Numbered from the stretch's first letter, positions 1 to 9,461 are shown. The stretch is 64,000 bases of DNA from an uncultured Bacteroidales bacterium (GCA_902782665.1 CACZOA010000054.1:1-64000), one strand, 5' to 3'. Translations and numbers: made by a program. Notes: generated by a model from the letters alone, not told the origin.

Positions 1-779
1 AGGCTCGGATTAGAATTCAACTGTTTCAAGCCATAGTAGGCCAAGATTCTGTTTTCTCCAATGATCGGCACAATATCAGAAGCGATACTTACAGCAGTCA
101 GGTCAAACAGATCAGTAAGTGTATCTGGAGAAATTCCATTGTTCAATGCGAAAGCCTGCATCAGTTTGAAACCGACACCACAGGCAGACAAGTTGGAATC
201 CGGATATGTAGAATCTGCGCGCTTAGGGTCGAGCACCGCCACTGCGTCAGGAAGATTGTCATCCGGAGTATGATGGTCACAGATGATAAAATCAATTCCC
301 TTCTCCTTAGCGTAATTCACCTTGTCGACAGCCTTGATACCACAGTCAAGAGCAATAATCAACTTAACATTAGTCTCAGCCGCATAATCAATACCCAAGT
401 ATGAGATTCCACTTCCCTCCACATATCTGTCAGGAATATAAAAATCGACATATGAGTAGTTGAATTTCAAGTATTTGTATACAAGGGCGACAGCAGTTAT
501 TCCGTCGACATCATAATCTCCATAAATCAGGATACGTTCTTTCTTGCCCATCGCCTGATTCAAACGATCGACCGCCTTGTCCATATCATTCATAAGAAAT
601 GGATCATGAAGGTCTTCTATACGAGGGCGGAAGAACTTTTTGGCAGCCTCTACCGTCGTAATGCCACGACGTACAAGAAGTTGACAAAGGATAGAACTAA
701 TGCCAAGTTCCTCAGACATCAGATCCCTTTGCTTATTCTGCTCTTCGGTAAGAGAAGTATATACCCAATTTGCTGCCAT
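1..779 (-). CDS. recJ: Single-stranded-DNA-specific 5'-3' exonuclease RecJ (N-terminal part)
   Basis: RecJ degrades single-stranded DNA 5' to 3' in recombinational and mismatch repair. The reading frame starts at the ATG at 779 (minus) and runs open through the left edge, so about 259 N-terminal residues are visible. They contain the DHH-phosphoesterase signatures: YGDYDVDG (motif I, metal-binding aspartates), ALDCG, and the name-giving DHHTPD. These are followed by DPKR and the GVGFKLMQAF segment typical of RecJ. The start is preceded by an AT-rich gap with no competing upstream ATG. The catalytic core looks intact; the OB-fold and the C-terminus lie outside the window. Family assignment is secure. 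Confidence 0.95.
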   Translation of the reverse strand, partial: MAANWVYTSLTEEQNKQRDLMSEELGISSILCQLLVRRGITTVEAAKKFFRPRIEDLHDPFLMNDMDKAVDRLNQAMGKKERILIYGDYDVDGITAVALVYKYLKFNYSYVDFYIPDRYVEGSGISYLGIDYAAETNVKLIIALDCGIKAVDKVNYAKEKGIDFIICDHHTPDDNLPDAVAVLDPKRADSTYPDSNLSACGVGFKLMQAFALNNGISPDTLTDLFDLTAVSIASDIVPIIGENRILAYYGLKQLNSNPS

Positions 780-937
780 ATCACTAACTTTTTATTACAT
801 AAGGATGAGGGCGAACGAAATCGACATTCTACCGCAATCAACCTTTATATTTTGTAAAATTATAAAAAAAAGATGAGAAAAGAATATTACACTGGCACAA
901 AAAAACACATTATTTAAAAATAAGGAACAAACGGGAG

Positions 938-965
938 TTTGATTGAAAAATTAGTTGTAAATTTG
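938..965 (+). promoter_or_regulatory. Candidate promoter of the ClC gene
   Basis: TAAATTTG at 958-965 fits the Bacteroidota -7 consensus TAnnTTTG. A TTTG lies at 938-941, but the spacer is 16 nt rather than the usual 19-21. Transcription would start near 972, about 50 nt before the ATG at 1023. This is inferred from the motif only. Confidence 0.4.
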
Positions 966-1022
966 TTCTTTCAATCTCCATTGGGCTTTTGAAAAACCTA
1001 AGGAAGAATTAAAAGTATAGAA

Positions 1023-2801
1023 ATGCATAATTTACAACATAGATTTCAGCAATTTTTAGTTTGGCGAGAACATACGATTCCGGCGAGATACTTCACCATG
1101 ATATTAAGTGCCTTTGTCGGATTGTTTTGTGCTTTAGCCGCCCATGTATTGAAGAGCATCATTGAATATCTGCATGAAGTTGCAAAAAATGCAGTGGAAG
1201 TAAGCGATGTCAACTATCTTTTCTTTGTAATGCCGATTGTCGGAATTTTTCTAGCCAGCACATTCGTACGCTACATCGTGAAAGATGATATCAGCCACGG
1301 AGTGACAAAAATATTATATGCGATCTCCCAAAGAAAAGCGATAATCAAGGCCCACAACATGTGGTCGTCTCTCGTAGCCAGTTCTCTGACCATCGGATTC
1401 GGAGGATCGGTCGGAGCCGAGGCCCCAATCGTGCTTACTGGTTCAGCCATAGGTTCAAACCTAGGCAAGACGTTCAAAATGGACAGAAAGACATTGATGC
1501 TCCTTGTTGGTTGCGGTGCTTCTGCGGCTGTGGCCGGAATCTTTAAGGCCCCAATTACAGGAGTGCTGTTCACATTGGAAGTTTTGCTTCTCGACCTTAC
1601 AATGTCAACCATCATTCCTTTGCTTATCTCATCAATCACAGCAAGTGTGGTGACATACTTTCTTTCTGGTTCCGATTTCATGTTCGGTTTCACCATCAAC
1701 GACCCATTCACTCCGACAAGAACACCATTTTATATCGTGCTTGGAGTGTTATGCGGATTCGTCTCTTTATATTTCACACGCGGAATGACAAAATTGGAGG
1801 CCAGTTTCGGTTCCGTACAATCTCCGACACACAAAATGGTGATCGGCGGTATCATGTTAAGCGTGCTGATTTTCCTTCTTCCCCCGCTTTACGGTGAGGG
1901 ATATACAACCATCACTGCCCTACTCGACAATGACGCAGTGAGAGTAACAGAAAACAGTGCATTCTATCAGTTCAGAGACCATTTCTGGATGCTTTTCCTA
2001 TTCCTTGGACTTCTTGTGATGCTTAAGATCTTCGCCTCAGCTGCCACAAACTGTGCAGGAGGAACCGGAGGAATCTTCGCCCCAAGTCTGTTCGTAGGAT
2101 GTATCACAGGTTATTTGATGGCGATGCTGATAAACTACACACAATGGGTACGTATACCTGAGAAAAACTTCGCCCTGGCTGGAATGGCCGGTGTGATGGC
2201 CGGAGTAATGCACGCTCCTCTTACAGGTACATTCCTTATCGCCGAGTTGACGGGAGGTTACGGACTCTTCGTGAGCCTGATGATCACAGCTACCGTGGCA
2301 TACATGACCATCATCGCTTTTGAGCCACACAGTCTGTATGCTCAACGTCTTGCGCTTAAAGGAGAGCTTCTTACCCATCACAAAGACAAGACTGTCCTTA
2401 CACTCCTAAAGATGGACGACGTGATAGAGCAAGATTTACAGAAATTGCATCCAGACATGTATCTGGAAGAGTTGGTTAAGGTCATCTCCCGCACAAAGAA
2501 AAACATCTATCCGGTATTAAACAAAAAGGGACAATTAATCGGAATCATCACTCTTGATGAAATCCGCAACGTCATGTTCCGCCCTGAACTATATACGAAA
2601 TTCCAGGTGAGCGACCTTATGACCGCCCCTCCATCAATTCTCTCAATACACGATTCAATGGAATCCGTAATGAAGAAATTTGAGAGCACACACGCATGGG
2701 ATCTTCCTGTTGCTGAAAATGGAATCTACGTCGGATTCGTATCGAAGGCAAAAATATTCAACGAATACCGTAATATCATAGTTCAGCTTTCAGAAGAATA
2801 A
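1023..2801 (+). CDS. ClC-family chloride channel/transporter with CBS domain pair
   Basis: 592-residue integral membrane protein of the ClC family, moving chloride across the inner membrane by H+/Cl- exchange or as a channel. The selectivity-filter motifs are visible: SHGV around residue 91 in place of GSGIP, GSVGAEAP at 128-135, and GGIFAP in the second half. Glu133 in GAEAP matches the gating glutamate of exchangers, so an antiporter is more likely than a pure channel. About ten hydrophobic segments are followed by a cytoplasmic region from about residue 450 with two CBS motifs, which in this family bind adenine nucleotides. The adjacent tcdA starts 17 nt after the stop and is probably co-transcribed. 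Substrate direction cannot be read from sequence. Confidence 0.93.
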   Translation: MHNLQHRFQQFLVWREHTIPARYFTMILSAFVGLFCALAAHVLKSIIEYLHEVAKNAVEVSDVNYLFFVMPIVGIFLASTFVRYIVKDDISHGVTKILYAISQRKAIIKAHNMWSSLVASSLTIGFGGSVGAEAPIVLTGSAIGSNLGKTFKMDRKTLMLLVGCGASAAVAGIFKAPITGVLFTLEVLLLDLTMSTIIPLLISSITASVVTYFLSGSDFMFGFTINDPFTPTRTPFYIVLGVLCGFVSLYFTRGMTKLEASFGSVQSPTHKMVIGGIMLSVLIFLLPPLYGEGYTTITALLDNDAVRVTENSAFYQFRDHFWMLFLFLGLLVMLKIFASAATNCAGGTGGIFAPSLFVGCITGYLMAMLINYTQWVRIPEKNFALAGMAGVMAGVMHAPLTGTFLIAELTGGYGLFVSLMITATVAYMTIIAFEPHSLYAQRLALKGELLTHHKDKTVLTLLKMDDVIEQDLQKLHPDMYLEELVKVISRTKKNIYPVLNKKGQLIGIITLDEIRNVMFRPELYTKFQVSDLMTAPPSILSIHDSMESVMKKFESTHAWDLPVAENGIYVGFVSKAKIFNEYRNIIVQLSEE

Positions 2802-2818
2802 AGTAACAGAATCGCTAT

Positions 2819-3574
2819 ATGGCAAACGATATCAACAACGACATATTTCACCGCGTCAACCTTGTTTTAGGCGAAGATTTTGTAAAGAAAGCAGGCGAAC
2901 TGAAGGTTATTGTGCTGGGACTTGGAGGAGTTGGAAGCTGGTGCGCAGAGAGTCTGTTCCGTACAGGTTTCACCAACATGACAATTGTCGACTGCGATAC
3001 AGTGAACGCGACAAACATCAACCGTCAGATGCCAGCCCTTTCCACTACAATTGGAAAGAAGAAGACTGAAGTGGTGAAGGAACGTCTGTTGTCGATCAAC
3101 AAAGATGCCAATGTGACAGTCATAGACAAGGCATATACACAGGCAGACCAAGCTGATTTCCACCTTGCCGATTACGACATAATCATAGACGCGATAGACA
3201 GTCTGACAAACAAAGCGGCGTTGATTTTGGAAGCATCATCGTATGACAATAAAATATTCGTATCTTCTATGGGAGCAGCGTCGAAAATAGACGCAACTCA
3301 AATATCAATAGCGGAATTTTGGAAGGTGATGGGATGCCCGTTGGCTGCGGCTATCCGCAAAAGATTCAAGAAATTCAAGACAATGCCTAAGCATAAATTC
3401 AAATGCATCTACTCACCTGAAATTCCATACCGACGAGACGAATACCTGACAGAGGAGGACAAATCGTCAGCGAAACAGGTGAACGGATCTCTCATCCACA
3501 TCACCGGAATATTCGGTTTCATGATCACCAATGTTGTGGTGAATGAAGTGATGAAGAGATTAAATGCGGAATAA
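2819..3574 (+). CDS. tcdA: tRNA threonylcarbamoyladenosine dehydratase TcdA
   Basis: 251-residue E1-like enzyme that uses ATP to cyclise t6A37 in ANN-decoding tRNAs to ct6A. The adenylation fold is plain: GLGGVGSW at about residues 34-41 (nucleotide-binding loop), VDCDTVNATNINRQ (Asp that contacts ribose, with the NxNRQ motif), and DAIDSL further on. The length is close to the E. coli protein (formerly CsdL/YgdL). It lacks the rhodanese or ubiquitin-like partner domains that mark MoeB/ThiF, and no moa or thi genes are nearby, which favours TcdA over those paralogues. It follows the ClC gene closely, with no terminator between them. Confidence 0.9.
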   Translation: MANDINNDIFHRVNLVLGEDFVKKAGELKVIVLGLGGVGSWCAESLFRTGFTNMTIVDCDTVNATNINRQMPALSTTIGKKKTEVVKERLLSINKDANVTVIDKAYTQADQADFHLADYDIIIDAIDSLTNKAALILEASSYDNKIFVSSMGAASKIDATQISIAEFWKVMGCPLAAAIRKRFKKFKTMPKHKFKCIYSPEIPYRRDEYLTEEDKSSAKQVNGSLIHITGIFGFMITNVVVNEVMKRLNAE

Positions 3575-3617
3575 ATGCGACCAGAATCTATCTGAATAAC
3601 CATAATCACTTATAATT

Positions 3618-4646
3618 ATGAAAAATTTCTTTCTCCGTTTGTTGCCCTTAACGGGACTTTTACTTGCGGCTTGCAATTCGTCAAACCAAACACATGCACC
3701 AGAAAACGGGCCAACAGAAGAACATCGGAATTACACCTCAGGATTTTCCCAAGACAACGATTATGATTCATACCCTGAATACGAGGAAACATATGAAGAT
3801 GAGAATAATGAAACATCAGATAGTGATGTCGCTGGTTTTGATTTTCTCACAAAACTATTCTATTATGGGAAAGATGTAGAGGAATCAGAGAAGGAAGAGT
3901 TAAATGCTTTAGCGGACAAGTTCATAAAAGAAGAATTCCAGAGAAGTCAATATCTAATAACCAATAATTCCGCAGGATATTTCAGAATAAACGGTATAGT
4001 ATCAGAGATCAACAATAAATACTACCAACTAGGCTACCATGTAGGCGGAATCAATATGGTAGATGCAGCAACGGTGGCCGGTAGTTTCTTAGACAAAGAC
4101 TACGATAACGTTGACGAGAAGATAGAGGGTTGTATGATGCCATATCCCGACGAGAATGCGATAATTTCATTTGAGAACAAATATTACAGACCTGACGAAG
4201 ACGGCAATCCTTCAGACGAAGAACTTAAAAAGAATACGAACATCTACCATATCCAGTGTGAGAACTCAGACTCTTGGTATTATAAAGACTCTATTGACGC
4301 TATCGTTATACGTTCTGAACTATTCAAGACGAAAGAAGGCATTGGCGTCGGCTCTACATTCGAAGAACTTAAAGAGGCTTATGGAGTTTTGCTTTTGCAC
4401 ATTGGTTGGATAGAGAGTGATGAAAGAGTCCAGGTTAGAGAGACCCAATACCCAATGGTAAGGTTTATCTTTATGGAGGAAGATGTCACAGTCTTTGCTC
4501 CAGACAAGGAGGAAGATGACGCTGAATATAGAGAGAGCGGGTTTAATGGTTGCCGGAAAGAGGATGGTTCTGGTTTAAAACCAAACTCTAAAATCTGGAG
4601 AATCATCATCGATCCTCATTTTGTGACATGTCCAGAATGTTTATAG
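3618..4646 (+). CDS. Lipoprotein of unknown function
   Basis: 342 residues. The N-terminus MKNFFLRLLPLTGLLLAAC is a lipoprotein signal peptide with lipobox LAAC and lipidated Cys19. A Ser/Asn/Glu-rich, strongly acidic linker follows (roughly residues 20-70, DNDYDSYPEYEETYEDE), then a folded domain of mixed alpha/beta composition. I recognise no family. The segment EGIGVGSTFEELKEAYG (about residues 240-256) resembles the short helix-and-strand unit of periplasmic proteins that carry repeated beta-alpha modules, but this is too weak to name. It lies 43 nt after tcdA and is followed by an intrinsic terminator, so it ends the transcription unit. Confidence 0.8.
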   Translation: MKNFFLRLLPLTGLLLAACNSSNQTHAPENGPTEEHRNYTSGFSQDNDYDSYPEYEETYEDENNETSDSDVAGFDFLTKLFYYGKDVEESEKEELNALADKFIKEEFQRSQYLITNNSAGYFRINGIVSEINNKYYQLGYHVGGINMVDAATVAGSFLDKDYDNVDEKIEGCMMPYPDENAIISFENKYYRPDEDGNPSDEELKKNTNIYHIQCENSDSWYYKDSIDAIVIRSELFKTKEGIGVGSTFEELKEAYGVLLLHIGWIESDERVQVRETQYPMVRFIFMEEDVTVFAPDKEEDDAEYRESGFNGCRKEDGSGLKPNSKIWRIIIDPHFVTCPECL

Positions 4647-4669
4647 AAACAAAATGAAATATATCCAGT

Positions 4670-4700
4670 AGAGACACGGCACTGCTGCGTCTCTTTTTTT
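4670..4700 (+). terminator. Intrinsic terminator after the 3618-4646 lipoprotein gene
   Basis: AGAGAC (4670-4675) pairs with GTCTCT (4689-4694), with additional pairing inside the loop, followed by a run of T from 4694 to 4700. Confidence 0.8.
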
Positions 4701-4734
4701 CTGTCTGTTGAGTCATTACCACAACGGACAGGAC

Positions 4735-4768
4735 AAAAAAAGGGTTTGTAAAGATTCTTTACAAACCC
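4735..4768 (-). terminator. Intrinsic terminator of the MORN-protein gene
   Basis: A perfect 12-bp stem (GGGTTTGTAAAG at 4742-4753 with its complement at 4757-4768) around a 3-nt loop. On the minus strand it is followed by seven U (A-tract 4735-4741). It ends the minus-strand gene at 4803, back to back with the plus-strand terminator at 4670-4700. Confidence 0.85.
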
Positions 4769-4802
4769 GCAAGGTGAGATTATTATAAACTAAATTGTTT
4801 TC

Positions 4803-5273
4803 TTACTGTTTCTTCACACGCTCGATTGAAATCTCCTCAATCATGTATGAATTTTCGAAAACACCAGTCTGTTTTGTTCCGCTAGCAAAGATGTAGACAC
4901 CCTGTCCATTTCTCTTACCCTCAAGGAACTCGCCTTCGTAACGGTCTCCATTTGCGAAACTGTACACTCCAGTACCACTTGGCATTCCGTCAACAAAGTC
5001 ACCAGTGTAGATATCACCAGTAGGATATACATAAGTACCCTTACCGTGGCGTTTACCAGCCTTGAACTCTCCAGTGTATTTTGCGCCGGAATTATAGGAA
5101 TATGTTCCTTTTCCCTCAAACTGTCCGTCTACGAATTGTCCATCGTACACTTCGCCATCTTCAAATGTGTAGATACCTTTACCGTTTCTACATTTTCCCT
5201 TACACTGAGAATATGCATCTACACTGAACATCATTAGCGAAACAATCGCGATAAATAAAACCTTTATCTTCAT
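4803..5273 (-). CDS. Secreted MORN-repeat protein
   Basis: 156 residues starting with a Sec signal peptide (MKIKVLFIAIVSLMMFSVDAYS) and then about five MORN repeats. Each has the pattern G-x-G-x-Y-x-x-x-x-G-x-x-Y-x-G-x-F, for instance GKGTYSYNSGAKYTGEF and GTGVYSFANGDRYEGEF. MORN repeats form an extended beta-hairpin sheet and often bind lipids or act as scaffolds; the role of secreted bacterial versions is unknown. The protein has no lipobox and no C-terminal T9SS sorting domain, so a periplasmic location is most likely. It is a single-gene unit with its own promoter motif (5303-5310) and terminator (4735-4768). Confidence 0.88.
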   Translation of the reverse strand: MKIKVLFIAIVSLMMFSVDAYSQCKGKCRNGKGIYTFEDGEVYDGQFVDGQFEGKGTYSYNSGAKYTGEFKAGKRHGKGTYVYPTGDIYTGDFVDGMPSGTGVYSFANGDRYEGEFLEGKRNGQGVYIFASGTKQTGVFENSYMIEEISIERVKKQ

Positions 5274-5302
5274 AATATTGCTTACTTTTCAAACAACAGT
5301 GC

Positions 5303-5310
5303 CAAAGGTA
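5303..5310 (-). promoter_or_regulatory. -7 element upstream of the MORN gene
   Basis: Minus-strand TACCTTTG fits TAnnTTTG and would start transcription near 5296, about 23 nt before the ATG. No convincing -33 TTTG is present at the right distance. Confidence 0.4.
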
Positions 5311-5390
5311 AACACTTTTTTGAAAATGTGTGTATATTTATTAGACTATTTTTAAAAACATGTTGTAAAAATGCTTTTTTGACCGAGTTA

Positions 5391-6551
5391 TCAACCGCGG
5401 AACATCTTTACCATCATTTTTTTCGATTCTTCGTAGTCGGATGCTTTTGGTTTGAATCCGTCGCTATCCATCAACTTCTCCATCTCTTTCTTCTCGTCCT
5501 TCGACAAGTTCTTTGGAATGAATACGCTGACATAAACCAACAGATCTCCAGTGCCATAGGCATTCAATCGTGGCAATCCCTTACCCTTCACTCTCAACAA
5601 CTTACCATGTGTTGTGCCTGGCTCTATCTTAACTTCACACTTCTTTCCGTCTACTGTAGGGACCTCGATCTTACCGCCACAAACCGCCATTGGAAGCGGA
5701 ATCAATGCGTTGTAGATCAAATCCTCGTTGTCGCGGAACAAATCTGGATCCTGCTCCTCTTCAATCTGAACAATCAAATTACCTTTCTCGCCGCCTCTAC
5801 CTGCTGCATTTCCAGCTCCTGGGACACGTAGACTCATACCGTCCTGAACACCTGCAGGAATCTTGAACTTAACTGTCGCCTCTTTCTGCACAACGCCAGA
5901 ACCGCCACAACACTTACATTTGTTCTTGACAATCTGTCCCTCTCCTTCACAATCAGGGCAATAAGACTGTGTTCTCATCTGACCCATGATAGTACGCTGC
6001 ACTCTATATACAACGCCCTTACCACCACAAGTCTGACATGTCGTTGTCTGTCCGTCTGCCGAACCAGTTCCATTACACTCAGTACACTCCTCATTACGTT
6101 TCAACTTCACCGTCTTCTCGACTCCGTTCATAACGTCTTTCAAAGTGACCTTCACTCTAACACGCAAATCGCCGCCACGACGTGTGACACGACCGCCACC
6201 TCCGCCGAAGCCGCCACTGAACGCTCCTCCGAATGCTCCTCCGAAAATATCACCGAACTGAGAGAAGATGTCTTCCATTGACATTCCTCCACCGAAGCCG
6301 CCTCCACCGAAGCCACCCTGGTCATCAAGTCCAGCATGACCATACTTGTCGTATCTAGCACGTTTATTCTCGTCGCTCAATACTTCATAAGCTTCTGCCG
6401 CTTCCTTGAACTTAGCCTCTGCCTCTGGATTGTCAGGGTTTCTGTCAGGATGATACTGGATAGCCTTCTTACGGTATGCTTTTTTCAACTCTTCTGCTGT
6501 GGCTGTCTTTGAAACGCCAAGCACTTCGTAGTAATCTCTCTTTTCTGCCAT
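5391..6551 (-). CDS. dnaJ: Chaperone protein DnaJ (Hsp40)
   Basis: 386-residue type I J-protein that delivers substrates to DnaK and stimulates its ATPase. The J domain occupies residues 1-70 with the invariant HPD at 34-36. It is followed by a Gly/Phe-rich linker (about 75-125) and a zinc-binding region with four CxxCxGxG repeats ([24 protein letters not shown] and the variant CKCCGGSG). The C-terminal substrate-binding domains end the protein. The start lies 4 nt after grpE, so the two form a grpE-dnaJ operon; dnaK is not in the window. No clear terminator is seen in the 90 nt after the stop. Confidence 0.98.
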   Translation of the reverse strand: MAEKRDYYEVLGVSKTATAEELKKAYRKKAIQYHPDRNPDNPEAEAKFKEAAEAYEVLSDENKRARYDKYGHAGLDDQGGFGGGGFGGGMSMEDIFSQFGDIFGGAFGGAFSGGFGGGGGRVTRRGGDLRVRVKVTLKDVMNGVEKTVKLKRNEECTECNGTGSADGQTTTCQTCGGKGVVYRVQRTIMGQMRTQSYCPDCEGEGQIVKNKCKCCGGSGVVQKEATVKFKIPAGVQDGMSLRVPGAGNAAGRGGEKGNLIVQIEEEQDPDLFRDNEDLIYNALIPLPMAVCGGKIEVPTVDGKKCEVKIEPGTTHGKLLRVKGKGLPRLNAYGTGDLLVYVSVFIPKNLSKDEKKEMEKLMDSDGFKPKASDYEESKKMMVKMFRG

Positions 6552-6555
6552 GACT

Positions 6556-7170
6556 TTATGCTCCTATTACGACTTTGGCAAATCTCACGACCTTCTCACC
6601 CATGACATAACCTTTCTGAGTACAGTCGATGACAACACCTTTTTTATCTTCTCCCATGGGCACTTGCGCAACTGCCTCATGGAAGTCGGTATTGAAGGGC
6701 AAGCCTACAGTCTCTATTTCTTTTACATTGTTACTATCAAGGAATTTCACAAACTTATTATAAATCAGATCCACTCCTTCTTTCACTCCATCCACAGAAT
6801 CAGCAGTCTTCACTGACGCCATAGCTCTCTCAACATCGTCGATAAGCGGAAGCATCTGCTCAAGCACATTTTTACCGGCAGTCTGGATCAGCTCCGCCTT
6901 CTCCTTCAATGTACGTTTCTTATAATTATCAAATTCTGCGTAAAGACGCAAATATTGGTCTTTCTGAGCCGCAACCTGAGTTTCCAACTCTGCGATTCTT
7001 GCATCTCTCTCGTCTACTGGTTCTGCTGTCGCAGTCTCAGTTTCTGCAGTTGTTGCCTCAGTTGCTTCAGACGCTGCGTTGTCTGCTGCTGTTGCCTCAG
7101 CTGCATTCTCCACAGTCTGCTCTTCTGCGTTTTCCACTTTCTGTTCTTCTATATTATTATCTTCTGCCAT
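6556..7170 (-). CDS. grpE: Nucleotide exchange factor GrpE
   Basis: 204 residues. GrpE releases ADP from DnaK. The first 60 or so residues are a low-complexity acidic, Ala/Glu/Thr-rich extension that is expected to be disordered. It is followed by the long helix (about 65-110, [20 protein letters not shown]) used for dimerisation. The family core includes [25 protein letters not shown]-like sequence and the beta-domain near the C-terminus ([13 protein letters not shown]). The gene directly precedes dnaJ. No CIRCE-type inverted repeat or clear TAnnTTTG box was seen upstream, so heat-shock control is not visible here. Confidence 0.96.
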   Translation of the reverse strand: MAEDNNIEEQKVENAEEQTVENAAEATAADNAASEATEATTAETETATAEPVDERDARIAELETQVAAQKDQYLRLYAEFDNYKKRTLKEKAELIQTAGKNVLEQMLPLIDDVERAMASVKTADSVDGVKEGVDLIYNKFVKFLDSNNVKEIETVGLPFNTDFHEAVAQVPMGEDKKGVVIDCTQKGYVMGEKVVRFAKVVIGA

Positions 7171-7404
7171 AATATCACTAATTTTTATCCGTTATCAAAA
7201 TATACATTTAAGCGTAATCAAAAAGTTTGCCAAACTTGCAAAACTGCAAATTTGGCAGACAATTCTATTTTCAGTGTGTCACTTATGACATTTAGTCACT
7301 CTTTTTCTAAAATCTAAAAATAAGTCTTAATCATCATAAATTCATAGAGACTTGCGTATTTCCTCATTTAGAATATCACAACACTATATGCGACATAGTC
7401 TGTA

Positions 7405-7632
7405 TCAGAAACAAGTTCCCAATACAATACTGACAACTCCTATAATAATAGGGAACCATATTCTTGAAATGTTCTGCCAAACACGGCTGACATTATCCCC
7501 CATAAATTTTGCGGTTGTCTCCACAGCTTTCTCAAATCGCTTTGGATTGTTTATCTTCTCGTAAAGGTTGTAGCCTCCAAAAGCGACGGCAATCAAGCCA
7601 ATCACAACAAAAAAAATTGGATCTTCGTTCAT
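7405..7632 (-). CDS. Small membrane protein of unknown function
   Basis: 75 residues with two hydrophobic segments: about residues 5-22 (PIFFVVIGLIAVAFGGY) and 58-75 (WFPIIIGVVSIVLGTCF). A basic amphipathic stretch lies between them. It starts 11 nt after the stop of the M23 peptidase gene and is probably translated from the same message. I do not recognise the family. The coding status rests on size, membrane pattern and tight operon spacing, so confidence is moderate. The 230 nt between its stop and grpE hold no other credible gene. Confidence 0.65.
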   Translation of the reverse strand: MNEDPIFFVVIGLIAVAFGGYNLYEKINNPKRFEKAVETTAKFMGDNVSRVWQNISRIWFPIIIGVVSIVLGTCF

Positions 7633-7643
7633 ACCTTATCGTT

Positions 7644-8609
7644 TTAGTCAAACACATTACCATTATTAGATGTAAGACGCACCATCTCATCATACTCCTC
7701 CGGACTCAAATCCTGGAAATAATAGTTTCGTGGATCCGTAACTTTTCCTTTATAATGGACCTCATAGTGAAGGTGCGTACCCGTACTCTTTCCTGTATTA
7801 CCCATATAACCAATCACGTCGCCTCGATTCACCTGCTGTCCTCGCTTCAACTTAAATCCATCCATGTGGGCATATAGAGTCTCGTAACCGAAACCGTGGT
7901 CGATAATCATACAGTTTCCATATCCCTGCTTCCAACCGACAAACGTAAGTGTACCTTTGGCAGTTGCGAAGATTTCCGAACGATGGGCTCCAGAAAAGTC
8001 CATTCCAGCATGGAACTTAGGAGTCTTGTATATAGGGTCGATACGCATACCGTATCCCGACGCCATACGTTTCATATCCTTATTAAGCACTGGCTGAATA
8101 GACGGAGTGCGCAATAGACGCTCCTCATGATTTCTAGCAGCGTCGAACACCTCATTGAAAGATTTGCTCTGCACATATAGCTTACGACGCAACTCATCCA
8201 CTTTCTGGGTAGTAAGGACAACGATGTCAGAAGATGTTTTCTCACGCAAATCCTTATACTTCACAGAAGTTTTGTCAATCTCCCTTGCCTCACTAGGCAC
8301 AGGATCCGCATTCACAACGACACGATACAAATTGTCGTCACGCTGCTGTATATCAGTCAACACCTCCTGAATCTCCTCAATCTGCGAGTTCAACAACTCA
8401 TATTGAGCCTCCAACTCAAGCTTCTCACTACGGAGAACCTTCTCATTAGGGCTCTCAAACAACATTACAAATAACACGAAACATGCCAATCCAGCAAACA
8501 CACTCGACACCAGGTGCGAGATGATATTGGATATCCTATACTGTATCTTATTGTCGATACGGAAATAGGTCATAGTTTTCGGGTCAAAATGATATATTGG
8601 TTTAGCCAT
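7644..8609 (-). CDS. M23-family (LytM-type) metallopeptidase, membrane anchored
   Basis: 321 residues. The order is a cytoplasmic N-terminus with a single transmembrane helix at about 31-50, a coiled coil at about 56-92, and a C-terminal M23 domain at about 185-290. The zinc ligands are intact: His200 and Asp204 in FHAGMDFSG, and His281 in the GTHLHYEV motif, with His279 beside it. Such enzymes cleave peptidoglycan peptide cross-links or, when degenerate, activate amidases; here the active site looks complete. The domain order resembles periplasmic envelope hydrolases of Bacteroidales. It is transcribed divergently from pyrH, with its own -7 box. Confidence 0.93.
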   Translation of the reverse strand: MAKPIYHFDPKTMTYFRIDNKIQYRISNIISHLVSSVFAGLACFVLFVMLFESPNEKVLRSEKLELEAQYELLNSQIEEIQEVLTDIQQRDDNLYRVVVNADPVPSEAREIDKTSVKYKDLREKTSSDIVVLTTQKVDELRRKLYVQSKSFNEVFDAARNHEERLLRTPSIQPVLNKDMKRMASGYGMRIDPIYKTPKFHAGMDFSGAHRSEIFATAKGTLTFVGWKQGYGNCMIIDHGFGYETLYAHMDGFKLKRGQQVNRGDVIGYMGNTGKSTGTHLHYEVHYKGKVTDPRNYYFQDLSPEEYDEMVRLTSNNGNVFD

Positions 8610-8637
8610 TTTCTCTTTAAGTTATACAATTGACACG

Positions 8638-8645
8638 CAAATATA
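8638..8645 (-). promoter_or_regulatory. -7 element of the M23 peptidase gene
   Basis: Minus-strand TATATTTG matches TAnnTTTG. Initiation near 8631 gives a leader of about 22 nt before the ATG at 8609. No good -33 element is visible. Confidence 0.5.
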
Positions 8646-8688
8646 TCTTTTTTATCGGTTTTTATAAAATATGCTCTGCTAAAATGCT

Positions 8689-8696
8689 TATATTTG
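8689..8696 (+). promoter_or_regulatory. -7 element of pyrH, decides the pyrH start
   Basis: TATATTTG fits TAnnTTTG. Initiation would be near 8703, 20 nt before the ATG at 8723. The open frame extends upstream to 8630, but an ATG there would lie ahead of the promoter, so 8723 is the better start. Confidence 0.55.
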
Positions 8697-8722
8697 CTGA
8701 TAAATATAAAAAAATCGGTGAA

Positions 8723-9433
8723 ATGGCACGTTTTAAGAGAATCTTATTGAAATTAAGCGGAGAATCATTGCAGGGTAGCAAAGGCTACGGCATCGACGAG
8801 ACTCGTCTTGCAGAATACGCACAACAAATAAAGGAAATCAAAGAGATGGGTGTCGAGATCGGCATCGTAATCGGTGGAGGTAATATCTTCCGTGGATTGA
8901 GCGGAGCAAAAGCTGGTTTCGACCGTGTGAAAGGTGACCAGATGGGTATGCTCGCCACTGTAATCAACGGCATGGCTCTATCTTCCGCACTTGCGTCTAT
9001 TGGTCAGCCAGCTAAGGTGTTGACTGCCATCCGCATGGAGCCTATAGGTGAATTCTACACTCGCGACAAAGCTGTAGAGACAATGCAGAGTGGAGCTATC
9101 GCAATCATGACTGCCGGAACAGGCTGTCCTTTCTTCACAACAGACACAGGTTCTGCTCTCCGTGCGATCGAGATCGGAGCAGACGTGATGTTGAAGGGTA
9201 CTCGTGTAGACGGAATCTATACAGCCGACCCAGAGAAAGATCCTACTGCAACTAAGTTTGACGATATCAGCTACGACGAGATCCTTAACCGTGGTTTGAA
9301 GGTAATGGATGTCACAGCCACAGCTTTGGCTAAAGACAACAAGATGCCTATCATGGTGTTCAACATGGATGTCGTAGGTAATTTGAAGAAGGTGATGTCG
9401 GGCGACAACATCGGTACTTTCGTACACCCTTAA
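8723..9433 (+). CDS. pyrH: UMP kinase
   Basis: 236 residues from the ATG at 8723 (MARFKRILLKLSGESL), the usual length for bacterial UMP kinase. The enzyme phosphorylates UMP to UDP in pyrimidine synthesis and is hexameric, activated by GTP and inhibited by UTP in many bacteria. Amino-acid-kinase motifs are present: KLSGESL at the N-terminus, IGGGNIFRG (phosphate loop), GTGCPFFTTDTGSALRA (UMP binding) and GIYTADP (nucleotide loop). The frame is open 31 codons further upstream, but that extension is not conserved in character and contains the promoter. A strong terminator follows. Confidence 0.97.
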   Translation: MARFKRILLKLSGESLQGSKGYGIDETRLAEYAQQIKEIKEMGVEIGIVIGGGNIFRGLSGAKAGFDRVKGDQMGMLATVINGMALSSALASIGQPAKVLTAIRMEPIGEFYTRDKAVETMQSGAIAIMTAGTGCPFFTTDTGSALRAIEIGADVMLKGTRVDGIYTADPEKDPTATKFDDISYDEILNRGLKVMDVTATALAKDNKMPIMVFNMDVVGNLKKVMSGDNIGTFVHP

Positions 9434-9461
9434 TCAAATTAGAAAATCAAAATGATAAATT

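Noticed and set aside
5290-5315. Sigma-54-like TTGGCACTGTTGTTTG upstream of the MORN gene
   Set aside because: The -12 GC is missing and the spacing is one base off; a TAnnTTTG box overlaps and explains the site better.
7200-7260. Possible sigma-54 promoter for grpE (minus-strand TTTGGCAAACTTTTTGAT)
   Set aside because: The -24 block lacks the C of GGCAC and the -12 has GA instead of GC, so the match is too weak to claim.
8630-8722. N-terminal extension of pyrH by 31 codons
   Set aside because: It contains a TAnnTTTG promoter box at 8689-8696 and the added residues do not fit UMP kinase; the ATG at 8723 gives the normal length.
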